A stretch of 21,055 nucleotides of DNA from a virus. Position 1 is the stretch's first letter, and every line of letters starts with the position of its first letter. The translations under genes were made by a program, and so were the position numbers. Of this stretch, positions 14,581 to 21,055 are shown in pieces. The DNA lies in the IMG/VR virus record IMGVR_UViG_3300025646_008632, positions 1 through 21,055 of that record. The stretch is one strand, 5' to 3'. The notes beneath the pieces were generated by a model. The model was not told the DNA's origin and ran no database searches. It worked only from the letters and a program-made list of their open reading frames with translations.

Positions 14581-15654
14581 ATGCGTAACTCTGTAAAAAA
14601 AAGAAAACTAAAAAAGATAAATATTCAAAATTTGAATATAAAAAACTTTTCTGAAGCTGTTAATAATTTAGATAAAGAAACTTTACCTGAATTTACCTGG
14701 GATAAAAAATATCTATGTGAGGGCAAGGTTCCATTTTTTGCAGATGGTTTTCCCTGGCATAAGCCGGTGGACGATTTGTTCTACAGGGTTAATAATATTG
14801 GTATCCCCGGGGAAGATTTTATATCCGATGCAAAAGGATTGGCATTGGGTTGTTCGGTAACAGCGGGATGTGGACTTTGGCATAAATGGACTTGGCCCTA
14901 CATTCTTTCTCAGGAACTTGGTTATCACATTAACTCTCTTGGTTCACCAGGGCGAAGTCTTTCTGATATAACGCAGAAAATATTTCAATACATAAAGAAA
15001 TACGGTAAGCCAAAAAATTTATTTATTCTTACCCCAGATATACTTAGGTTAAGAGCTGTTGAATTAAAGGACTCAAGCAACGAAAACCACTACAACGCCA
15101 ATACCTATTCTTGGTACACTGATCTGAATAGCTATTCAAAACACTTTAAAGATCATCCACATGTGTATAATACAATTCTGGGAAATAAAGTTATATATCC
15201 AGTTGAGTTTGGTATGACGCAATTCATTACAGAAATATCACGACTTGAACAAATTTGCAATTACATGGATATAAACCTTAGGGTTTCATCTTGGGACGGA
15301 CTTGCAGGTCACACAATAAGATCAACTATTTCCTCTGATATTATTTGTGATGATTTAGTTCTTAATGAAATAGATATTTTTGAGAAATTTAATTTAAAAG
15401 GATTTTCAAGTTTGATTCACACAATAAATTTATATACCGCAGAGATAGATAATTGTGGATGCCATTCTGATCACCCAATTAGACATAACAAGTACTGGAG
15501 AACGGCTGCAGACAATTCTCATCCCGGAATACACGCTCACATACACTACGCCGAAAGATTTTTAGGCAGGCCTGTCTCTAGCCAAGTGCTAGACAATATT
15601 AACCAACCACTTCCAGATGTAAGTGTAATCTCAGAGCCCTCAAAGAAAGAGTAA
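14581..15654 (+). CDS. SGNH/GDSL-like hydrolase or acyltransferase
   Basis: A 357-residue protein with SGNH-fold landmarks. Block I is ALGCSVTAG (88-96), with S92 the likely nucleophile and Cys where GDSL proteins have Asp. The oxyanion Gly of block II lies in NSLGSPGRS (118-126). Block V is ADNSHPGIHAH (310-320), giving the Asp-x-x-His pair D311/H314. There is a strand LFILTPDILRLRAV (147-160) between. A basic N-terminus (NSVKKRKLKK) is not a signal peptide. Enzymes of this fold hydrolyse or transfer acyl groups on sugars and lipids. A neighbouring thioesterase and carbamoyltransferase would suit an acyl-modification role. Ribosome-binding site is weak, so the exact start is less sure. Confidence 0.68.
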   Translation: MRNSVKKRKLKKINIQNLNIKNFSEAVNNLDKETLPEFTWDKKYLCEGKVPFFADGFPWHKPVDDLFYRVNNIGIPGEDFISDAKGLALGCSVTAGCGLWHKWTWPYILSQELGYHINSLGSPGRSLSDITQKIFQYIKKYGKPKNLFILTPDILRLRAVELKDSSNENHYNANTYSWYTDLNSYSKHFKDHPHVYNTILGNKVIYPVEFGMTQFITEISRLEQICNYMDINLRVSSWDGLAGHTIRSTISSDIICDDLVLNEIDIFEKFNLKGFSSLIHTINLYTAEIDNCGCHSDHPIRHNKYWRTAADNSHPGIHAHIHYAERFLGRPVSSQVLDNINQPLPDVSVISEPSKKE

Positions 15655-15657
15655 GAT

Positions 15658-15777
15658 ATGAATTTATATATTTTTCGTTTAATTACTGTATTGAAAATTA
15701 AAAAAGTATTTAGGAAAATATTATTTTTAATAACTAAAAAAGAAAAATATAAAGAGCCAAAAAGATTTATATATTAA
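15658..15777 (+). CDS. Small basic hydrophobic protein, 39 residues
   Basis: A short open frame in the A/T-rich gap between the SGNH-like and carbamoyltransferase genes. ATG 15658 has AAAGAG about seven bases upstream, and TAA lies at 15775. The peptide alternates hydrophobic and Lys/Arg residues (LYIFRLITVLKIKKVF, then RKILFLITKKEK) and could be an amphipathic membrane-associated helix. Carbamoyltransferase genes of the NodU type in bacteria often have a small membrane protein (DUF5989) beside them. Any relation here is speculative, based on position and size only. A/T-rich DNA can produce such frames by chance. Confidence 0.45.
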   Translation: MNLYIFRLITVLKIKKVFRKILFLITKKEKYKEPKRFIY

Positions 15778-15787
15778 GGTTACTTTT

Positions 15788-17230
15788 ATGATATTAGGAA
15801 TAAATGATTGCAGTCACGACGCAGCGGTTAGCTTGGTGGATAATGATAAGATATTATTCGCTGGCCATTCGGAAAGATATTCTAGGATTAAAAATGATTG
15901 GTATATAAACGATGACATTATAAATGACGCCACATCTTATGGATCTCCAGTAAATATAGCATACTACGAAAATAGAATTTCTAAAAGATTTAGAAAATTT
16001 ATACACGGTGGTCTAAATGGTGATTATAAAAAACTTTACAAAAAAAATATTAAATCACTAAAAAAAATAAAAGAATACCAATCAGACCACCACCTATCTC
16101 ACGCTTGTGCAGGCTATTACACAAGTAAATTTAGGGAAGCAACAGTGGTTGTGGTCGATGCTATAGGTGAATTTGAGACTGCAACCATATGGCATGCGAC
16201 GGGGTCCTCTCTTCATAAGAAGTATTCATTAATATATCCAGTAAGTTTTGGATTGTTTTACAGTGCATACACTGAGCTACTTGGCTTGATTCCTGGTACT
16301 GAAGAGTACATTTTAATGGGCATGGCTGGTTTCGGTAATCCAAAAAAATATTTTTCTTATATAAATGACTCTTTTCCGTCCTTCGATCATCAAGTACAAA
16401 ATTTTCATACAGGAGTAAATAACTTTCCTTTTATTATAAAATCAGAACAAGATAAATTCGACATAGCTGCTGCAGTTCAGAAGGTGTTTGAAAACAGGTT
16501 GATGGAATTTATGTCTTTTGCCAGAAACCTAACAGGTTGTAAAAACTTGGTTTATATGGGTGGCTGTGCCCTAAACTGTTCGGCAAATACTAGGTTGATT
16601 AAGCACTGGGATGACATTTGGATTATGCCGAGCCCAGGAGACGCTGGATCCAGCCTTGGGGCAGCTCTTTTATACAATCAAAAACATGTCTTGTGGGATG
16701 GACCATATTTGGGGCACAATATACCCGGAGAGTATCCTGTGGAAAAAATTATTTCTGAAATAACAAATAAATCAATAGTCGCTGTTGCATCAGGAAGGGC
16801 TGAATTTGGCCCTAGGGCGCTCGGTAACCGCAGTATATTAGCTGACCCAAGAGATCCTAATATTAAGAATATAGTCAATACAGTGAAGAATAGGGAGAAG
16901 TTTAGGCCCTTTGCTCCAGTAGTAACAGAAGAATCCGCTTCAGAGTGGTTTGAAATCGATAAGCCCTCCCCTTACATGCAGTATGCGGTTAAGTGCAAGA
17001 GACCAGAACAGATACCTTCTGTAGTTCATGTTGATGGTACATCAAGAGTTCAAACTGTAAACGAAAACCAAAATCCTGGACTTTATCACACTATTAAAGA
17101 GTGGGAATATCGTACTGGGATACCCGTGTTATTAAACACGAGTTTAAATATAAAAAATGAGCCACTATTAAATTCTCAGATAGATATTATAAGATGGAAG
17201 AAAAGAAATCCTCACGTAAAAATTGTTTAA
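15788..17230 (+). CDS. NodU/TobZ-family carbamoyltransferase
   Basis: A 480-residue O-carbamoyltransferase, shorter than many bacterial members (550-600) but with both domains. The N-terminal Kae1-like part opens with MILGINDCSHDAAVSLV and contains the metal-binding DHHLSHA (100-106), GGCALNCSAN (258-267) and PSPGDAGSSLGAAL (281-294). The C-terminal part carries GRAEFGPRALGNRSI (336-350), KFRPFAP (371-377) and NTSLNIKNEP (450-459). The enzyme uses carbamoyl phosphate and ATP, via a carbamoyl-adenylate, to carbamoylate a hydroxyl group. Known substrates of the family include Nod factors and aminoglycosides, and phage members are linked to modified nucleobases. The C-terminus ends soon after the NTSxN motif. 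It is the last gene before the terminator. Confidence 0.93.
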   Translation: MILGINDCSHDAAVSLVDNDKILFAGHSERYSRIKNDWYINDDIINDATSYGSPVNIAYYENRISKRFRKFIHGGLNGDYKKLYKKNIKSLKKIKEYQSDHHLSHACAGYYTSKFREATVVVVDAIGEFETATIWHATGSSLHKKYSLIYPVSFGLFYSAYTELLGLIPGTEEYILMGMAGFGNPKKYFSYINDSFPSFDHQVQNFHTGVNNFPFIIKSEQDKFDIAAAVQKVFENRLMEFMSFARNLTGCKNLVYMGGCALNCSANTRLIKHWDDIWIMPSPGDAGSSLGAALLYNQKHVLWDGPYLGHNIPGEYPVEKIISEITNKSIVAVASGRAEFGPRALGNRSILADPRDPNIKNIVNTVKNREKFRPFAPVVTEESASEWFEIDKPSPYMQYAVKCKRPEQIPSVVHVDGTSRVQTVNENQNPGLYHTIKEWEYRTGIPVLLNTSLNIKNEPLLNSQIDIIRWKKRNPHVKIV

Positions 17231-17259
17231 AACCATTTTTGAAAGAAAGTTACTAAATG

Positions 17260-17291
17260 AAAACAGGCCTTAAAAATTTTTCCTGTTTTTT
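17260..17291 (+). terminator. Rho-independent terminator after the carbamoyltransferase gene
   Basis: AAAACAGG (17260-17267) pairs with CCTGTTTT (17282-17289), and the run of six T (17286-17291) follows directly. The loop contains a further self-complementary AAAAATTTTT. It sits 30 bases after the stop codon. A second small palindrome, CCCTATAGGG, follows at 17294-17303. Confidence 0.7.
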
Positions 17292-17371
17292 ACCCCTATA
17301 GGGATTTTATTGGCTAAGCCTCTAATGGGGTTACTATATAGAAAAGATTCTTTTTTTGTGGTAAAATTACT

Positions 17372-17379
17372 TATAAATT
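17372..17379 (+). promoter_or_regulatory. T4-late-like promoter box upstream of fibre genes
   Basis: TATAAATT at 17372-17379 is one base from the T4-type late promoter consensus TATAAATA. It lies 17 bases before ATG 17396, in the only sizeable gap on this side, just after a terminator. It is followed by TGAGGT as ribosome-binding site. Such boxes also arise by chance in A/T-rich DNA. Confidence 0.5.
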
Positions 17380-17395
17380 TTTATTGAGGTATATT

Positions 17396-17755
17396 ATGAC
17401 AGTAGTTCAAAAACGCTTGGTTGGCCCCATTACTCTAACGACTATAGCAGATGACTATTATACCGTTCCTCAAAATACGGTAACTATAGTGAAAGAAATT
17501 ACTTTATGTAATTTTTCATCTGCAACCTGTACAGTTAAAATATATTGTAAAGTAGCTGGGCAAACCCTGTCGGACTCACACTTAATAATGCACGATCTAT
17601 CGCTTTCCCCGGATGAAACCGTATCAATGTCAACCTCTTTGGTGTTGAATAATAACGGCTCTAGTGCTGGTTCAGGAACATCTGATCAAATTATAGCCTT
17701 ATGTAATACAGGTGGTTCTGTAAATATGGTAGTTAATGGCATAGAGGAGTTCTAA
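17396..17755 (+). CDS. Small phage virion/tail-associated protein
   Basis: A 119-residue all-beta protein with the pattern of small phage structural domains: a YYTVPQNTVTIVKEITLCNFSS segment split over residues 21-43, then DLSLSPDETVSMSTSLVLNN, then a closing VNMVVNGIEEF strand. The motif 'tVPa.t.tivkei.lcN' is familiar from tail or fibre-associated proteins of many marine phages. ATG 17396 is chosen over an in-frame TTG at 17384 because GAGG lies between them. Its stop overlaps the next ATG (TAATG), so it is coupled to the fibre gene. A precise place in the virion cannot be assigned. Confidence 0.7.
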   Translation: MTVVQKRLVGPITLTTIADDYYTVPQNTVTIVKEITLCNFSSATCTVKIYCKVAGQTLSDSHLIMHDLSLSPDETVSMSTSLVLNNNGSSAGSGTSDQIIALCNTGGSVNMVVNGIEEF

Positions 17756-18531
17756 TGACAGGCTTTCGCCGTAACAATAGGTACGGTGTTGGAAAGAGCT
17801 ATTTTGACTCCTCTTCATCACTTGAAGACGAAACACTGTCCTTAATAAATTCACTAGATGTAGCTAACGCAATATATGGATCCGGGGAAGATGGTAGTGT
17901 AACTCTGGACGGATCATCTGCTGTTGCTGGCATGAGTCCATCTTCTCAGATATACACAATGACGAGAGACATGTTTTTTTATAATCTGACAATAGGTCCT
18001 AGTGTACATTTAAAAACATCTGGCTATAGACTCTTCGTAAAGAATACTTTGACTTTGTCAAGTCAATCAAGAATAGGGTTTACCGAAGGATTTTCAACTC
18101 CTGGATCGATTATGCAGGGGGGTTCTGTTTCTGAATCTGTATTGAACAGCCTTGGAGGATCAACTACGCATAGACCAGCAACTCAACCTTCTTTAGATTC
18201 TGGTGGCCCGTCTTATTACAGGCAGCCGATTAATGCCATAAAAGGATACTCAATTACCGCTGGTGTTCCAACTCCTACCTTTTTAAGGGGAGGAGCAGGA
18301 GGTCAAGTCGGAAAGGGGGGAGGTGTAGTTATCTTGTGTGCAAGATATATAGTTGTTGAATTGGGCAGTGCACACGTGAGTGCGCCCGGAACATCTGGTC
18401 AGGGTGGTGGCGGTGGTGGTGTTGTTATCATTGTCTCTTCCAATTCAGTAATAAACAGCGCTATATCTATTGATGTATCTGGTGGCTTAAATGCTTCAGA
18501 TGGAACATTTATTTACTCTCAGGTAGTTTAA
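17755..18531 (+). CDS. Glycine-rich phage tail-fibre/adhesin-like protein
   Basis: A 258-residue fibre-type protein. An N-terminal region with GSGEDGSVTLDG (about 42-53), then DMFFYNLTIGPSVHLKTSGY and RLFVKNTLTLSS, is the beta-solenoid-like module common in phage fibres and adhesins; the next gene has a variant of it. The C-terminal half is rich in glycine, with RGGAGGQVGKGGGVVIL near 181-197 and a GQGGGGGGVVIIV run near 214-226, interleaved with short hydrophobic strands. This recalls polyglycine-type receptor-binding tips. No chaperone or hydrolase domain is seen. GAGGAG precedes the ATG. Confidence 0.72.
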   Translation: MTGFRRNNRYGVGKSYFDSSSSLEDETLSLINSLDVANAIYGSGEDGSVTLDGSSAVAGMSPSSQIYTMTRDMFFYNLTIGPSVHLKTSGYRLFVKNTLTLSSQSRIGFTEGFSTPGSIMQGGSVSESVLNSLGGSTTHRPATQPSLDSGGPSYYRQPINAIKGYSITAGVPTPTFLRGGAGGQVGKGGGVVILCARYIVVELGSAHVSAPGTSGQGGGGGGVVIIVSSNSVINSAISIDVSGGLNASDGTFIYSQVV

Positions 18532-18532
18532 T

Positions 18533-21055
18533 ATGTCAAAAAAAATTAGAAAGATAAACAGTAAATTCAGTAGGAGTAAGGCCGAGTCAACATTGACTTC
18601 TGGTGTTGATGAAATATTTGGCGATGGATCTGATGGCTCGCATACTATATCTTCGGGAAATACAGAATACTTACAATCTGACAAGTACTACACTAACTTA
18701 ACTATTGAGTCGGGCGCGACCCTTTTTACTAATGGATTTAGGATATTTGTTAATGATAGATTGACGAACAACGGTACGCTCGGAATGCCGCAAAACATCG
18801 TTCAAACTTCAAATAGCTCAACTATTTCTGGTAGATCTGATTTAGACTTTCTTTACTCCTGGGGTTCCGGTGGTAGTTTATCGGAAGGTGATATACACGA
18901 CCTTGAGAAAAGTATTAATGGATATATAATTTCCACCGATGGCTCAATCTACTCAATAGGCGGTGGTGCTGCTGGTGAGCAAGAGGTTTATGATGTAACA
19001 GATCCGGGTGAAGGTGATGTTGGTCAGGATGGTTCTCCTGGAGAAAAAGCTGATGCGGATGTGGGTGAACCGGGCGGTCCTGGTAACCCTGGTGCAACTG
19101 GAAATCCGGGGAATCCAGCAGTTCTGCCCTCTGGAAATATCAGAGGTAAGGGCGGTGGAGTGATATTAATAGTTGCAAAAACTATTTCCGGAAACGGCTC
19201 TATAGAGAGTTATGGCACAGGATATTCTATAGGCAACCCTGGTTCTCAGGGCAATCCCGGGACAGTAGGAGTCGATGGTAATCCAGCACCAAATCTTCCC
19301 TCCTTTTACAATGAAGGGTCTCCATATCCAGCAGGAGTTCATGCTGGAAACAGTTCAATTCCGACTGGGTCACATACACACGGTCCGGGAACGATACCTG
19401 GTAGTGGCCCAATAGTTTCTAATAGTGGAAAGTTAAGTCATAATGCGGCGATATCTGGAGGAAACAACAATGCTAGCACCCATAATCATGGCGACGTTTA
19501 TGATCCATCAGATTTATATGATCGAGTAAACTCTGCACCTTTTCCAACAGATGGCACACTAAGGCCAGCCGGTATAAACGCTGGATCACACTCACATCCT
19601 GCTGTTGGTAGCGCCAATGATCCGAGCCCGGTTCCATATCTGAATGGAGTCTTTCAGGCTCTTAATCCCTTTAGTAAACCAGATTCCAATAGAATAACGA
19701 CACACAACGCAGCGTACATACCTGCATCTTACAATGCGGGATATCACCATCACGGCGCTGGACCAACTTCTAGTAATTATGATCCAAGCCAAGGAGCTGT
19801 TCCCGGCCATCATCTGCCCCCAGCTTCTGACCCCGATGTCATATCTCAAAATCCATCTGTCCATAATGCTCATAATTCAGCTGCAAACGCACCACATCCA
19901 GCTTTTAATACAACTCATAGTTTTCGTTATAATTTTTCACCGGCTAGACCGGCAGTTCCGGTATTTTATGATGCGACAGATTATAGTGGACCTCACAATG
20001 CTCCTTCCAACACGGCGCACTACAATGCTGGACAGCACTCTCACCCAGCTGATAGCCCATGGTCTAATCAGCCTAGTGTTAATAAAGCGGTCTTACAGTC
20101 AGAGGGTCCACACCCGGCAAATGTTAACCTTGGACATCACGCAGTTCTAACGAATCACCACAACGCCGGTCATTATCCCGCAGGATATAACCCTGGTGCT
20201 CATCACCACCCAGCAGGGACTGCTATTCCAGCTACTATTGCTACCGATCCAAATGCAGGAAATTCATATAGTGGATATAATTCTGGAGTTCACTCACACC
20301 CCGCTGGAAGTAGTTGGTCAAACCAACCTGCTCACGTTAAGTCTCTACTAGATGCAGAGGGACCACATCCGGCAAATGTTTCTAACGGCCACAATGCGGT
20401 TGTATCAAGTCATCACAATGAAGGAAATCACTCAGGGGGATATAACCCTGGGGGTCACCATCACGGCGCAAACGCTAATCTACCATATACTATAAGAAGT
20501 GATCCAAATTCTGGTAACTCTATTCATAGCCACAACGCTGGCCATCACCAGGGAAATCCGCACCCATCTGGACACAATCCTCACGGCCAACACGCCGCCG
20601 GTTCACATGCGCCAAATCCTACATCTAACCATGATCACAATGGAAACGCTGTTAGTGGTCACAATTCAACACACAACCCAGAAGGCCACAACTCAGCATC
20701 TACCCATTATGGGGATCATCACCCAGCAAATCCACATGGTCCAGTCCCACCAAGTGCTAAAAGTCCGCACAATGCTCACTCGGTTCACAACGCAACAAAC
20801 AAAGTGCATGGCCACACTCTTGGAAGGCACACCAACCACATAGCGGCAACCCCCCATCCTTCTCACCACCACCCGGGGAACCCTTATACAAACCATAACG
20901 CTGGACACCACCCAGGAAATCCGCATCCATCTGGCCATAATCCTCATGGACCGCACGCCGCCGGTTCACATGCACCCAACCCAACATCCAATCACAATCA
21001 CAACGCAAACAGTTATAATAGTCACAATCCTGGAAATTATAATCATACTGGTGGA
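18533..21055 (+). CDS. Large His/Asn/Pro/Gly-rich tail-fibre protein with collagen-like segments, 3' end missing
   Basis: The frame stays open for 841 codons to the end of the window. The start at ATG 18533 follows the previous stop by one base with AGGTAG upstream. N-terminal 80 residues repeat the fibre module of the preceding gene (GDGSDGSHTISSG, then YYTNLTIESGATLFTNGFRIFV). Collagen-like Gly-X-Y triplets come next: GNP, GAT, GEP and similar at 19007-19120, then six triplets at 19232-19285, separated by a GKGGGVILIVAKTI strand. From about 19330 on, the protein is low-complexity, built of His, Asn, Pro, Gly, Ser and Ala with many HxH and HH pairs; 28 of 121 residues in 20534-20896 are His. 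No Cys seen. Probable long fibre or adhesin; metal binding is inferred. Confidence 0.8.
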   Translation, partial: MSKKIRKINSKFSRSKAESTLTSGVDEIFGDGSDGSHTISSGNTEYLQSDKYYTNLTIESGATLFTNGFRIFVNDRLTNNGTLGMPQNIVQTSNSSTISGRSDLDFLYSWGSGGSLSEGDIHDLEKSINGYIISTDGSIYSIGGGAAGEQEVYDVTDPGEGDVGQDGSPGEKADADVGEPGGPGNPGATGNPGNPAVLPSGNIRGKGGGVILIVAKTISGNGSIESYGTGYSIGNPGSQGNPGTVGVDGNPAPNLPSFYNEGSPYPAGVHAGNSSIPTGSHTHGPGTIPGSGPIVSNSGKLSHNAAISGGNNNASTHNHGDVYDPSDLYDRVNSAPFPTDGTLRPAGINAGSHSHPAVGSANDPSPVPYLNGVFQALNPFSKPDSNRITTHNAAYIPASYNAGYHHHGAGPTSSNYDPSQGAVPGHHLPPASDPDVISQNPSVHNAHNSAANAPHPAFNTTHSFRYNFSPARPAVPVFYDATDYSGPHNAPSNTAHYNAGQHSHPADSPWSNQPSVNKAVLQSEGPHPANVNLGHHAVLTNHHNAGHYPAGYNPGAHHHPAGTAIPATIATDPNAGNSYSGYNSGVHSHPAGSSWSNQPAHVKSLLDAEGPHPANVSNGHNAVVSSHHNEGNHSGGYNPGGHHHGANANLPYTIRSDPNSGNSIHSHNAGHHQGNPHPSGHNPHGQHAAGSHAPNPTSNHDHNGNAVSGHNSTHNPEGHNSASTHYGDHHPANPHGPVPPSAKSPHNAHSVHNATNKVHGHTLGRHTNHIAATPHPSHHHPGNPYTNHNAGHHPGNPHPSGHNPHGPHAAGSHAPNPTSNHNHNANSYNSHNPGNYNHTGG
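19007..19285 (+). repeat. Interrupted collagen-like Gly-X-Y segments within the large fibre gene
   Basis: Two runs of Gly-X-Y triplets lie at 19007-19120 (with breaks) and 19232-19285 (six uninterrupted triplets). Pro is often in the Y position (GSP, GEP, GGP, GNP), the position hydroxylated in collagen. They are separated by a hydrophobic strand module. Confidence 0.7.
20021..20530 (+). repeat. Two tandem copies of a diverged 255-bp (85-residue) unit in the His-rich fibre
   Basis: Copy 1 begins at 20021 and copy 2 at 20276. Shared blocks include NxGxHSHPAxSxWSNQP, EGPHPANV (20102 and 20357), a GHxAV block, HHN and GYNPG followed by HHH, then DPNxGNS. The offset is constant at 255 bases, so this is an in-frame tandem duplication that has diverged. 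Confidence 0.8.
20534..20647 (+). repeat. 38-residue repeat, copy A (partner at 20897-21010)
   Basis: A 114-base segment coding for NAGHH.GNPHPSGHNPHG and continuing to SHAPNPTSN recurs 363 bases downstream. The encoded peptides match at 34 of 38 positions. Several differences between copies are synonymous third-position changes, so conservation acts on the protein. Confidence 0.85.
20897..21010 (+). repeat. 38-residue repeat, copy B (partner at 20534-20647)
   Basis: The second copy of the 114-base segment, differing from copy A by Q/P twice, D/N once and G/A once. The 363-base offset (121 codons) suggests a larger period that continues beyond the window end. Confidence 0.85.

Noticed and set aside
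13786-17230. Classical NRPS/PKS natural-product cluster
   Set aside because: No adenylation, condensation, ketosynthase or carrier-protein sequence is visible; only tailoring-type enzymes are present.
17294-17303. CCCTATAGGG palindrome as an operator or attachment site
   Set aside because: The palindrome is short, single-copy and adjacent to a terminator; there is no second half-site, integrase or duplicated flank.
18915-20956. Several open frames on both strands within the His-rich fibre gene (for example 19734-20150 and 20499-20843 on +)
   Set aside because: They are shadows of the 841-codon frame, which alone shows repeats with synonymous drift and continues from a fibre-type N-terminus.

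Overview
The window reads as part of a tailed-phage genome, or less likely a phage-derived island in a bacterial chromosome. Every supported gene is on the + strand. Genes are packed end to end with ATGA, GTGA or TAATG overlaps, the DNA is A/T-rich, and virion-fibre genes lie at both ends. The left edge holds the 3' end of a gene coding for a (PPFF)n tail. The right edge holds three consecutive genes with phage structural or tail-fibre character, behind an intrinsic terminator and a T4-late-like TATAAAT box. A marine T4-like phage of a cyanobacterium or alphaproteobacterium is my best guess. No terminase, capsid or polymerase gene is present to confirm it. No stretch longer than about 175 bases lacks a gene.

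Layout: (1) 3-221, end of a Pro/Phe-repeat structural protein, then a long hairpin carrying a promoter. (2) 285-2362, three Fe(II)/2-oxoglutarate (2OG) oxygenases of the jelly-roll HxD...H...R type, then a DUF6065-like protein, a small unknown and a glutathione-peroxidase-like protein without its catalytic Cys (to 3981). (3) 4012-6399, five genes I do not recognise, the last perhaps a degenerate methyltransferase fold. (4) 6415-7662, a complete cytochrome P450. (5) After a second copy of the same promoter motif, 7710-11383 holds four paralogous 2OG oxygenases in tandem, followed by two TauD/TfdA-like dioxygenases and one more 2OG oxygenase (to 13760). (6) 13786-17230, a double-hotdog thioesterase-like protein, an SGNH-hydrolase-like protein, a 39-residue basic protein and a NodU/TobZ-type carbamoyltransferase. 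(7) 17231-17395, terminator and late promoter. (8) 17396-21055, a small virion protein, a glycine-rich fibre protein and a very large His/Asn/Pro/Gly-rich fibre with collagen-like and tandem-repeat segments, running off the window.

Taken together, ten predicted non-haem Fe(II)/2OG oxygenases and one haem P450 sit with a thioesterase, an SGNH enzyme and a carbamoyltransferase. This is the tool kit of a natural-product or glycan tailoring pathway, but there is no NRPS, PKS or glycosyltransferase in view. Because the block is embedded between fibre genes, one hypothesis is modification of fibre proteins or of a cell-surface or phage-borne small molecule. The collagen-like Gly-X-Pro triplets, the PPFF repeat and the His-rich metal-binding-looking fibre make protein hydroxylation and iron chemistry attractive but unproven themes.
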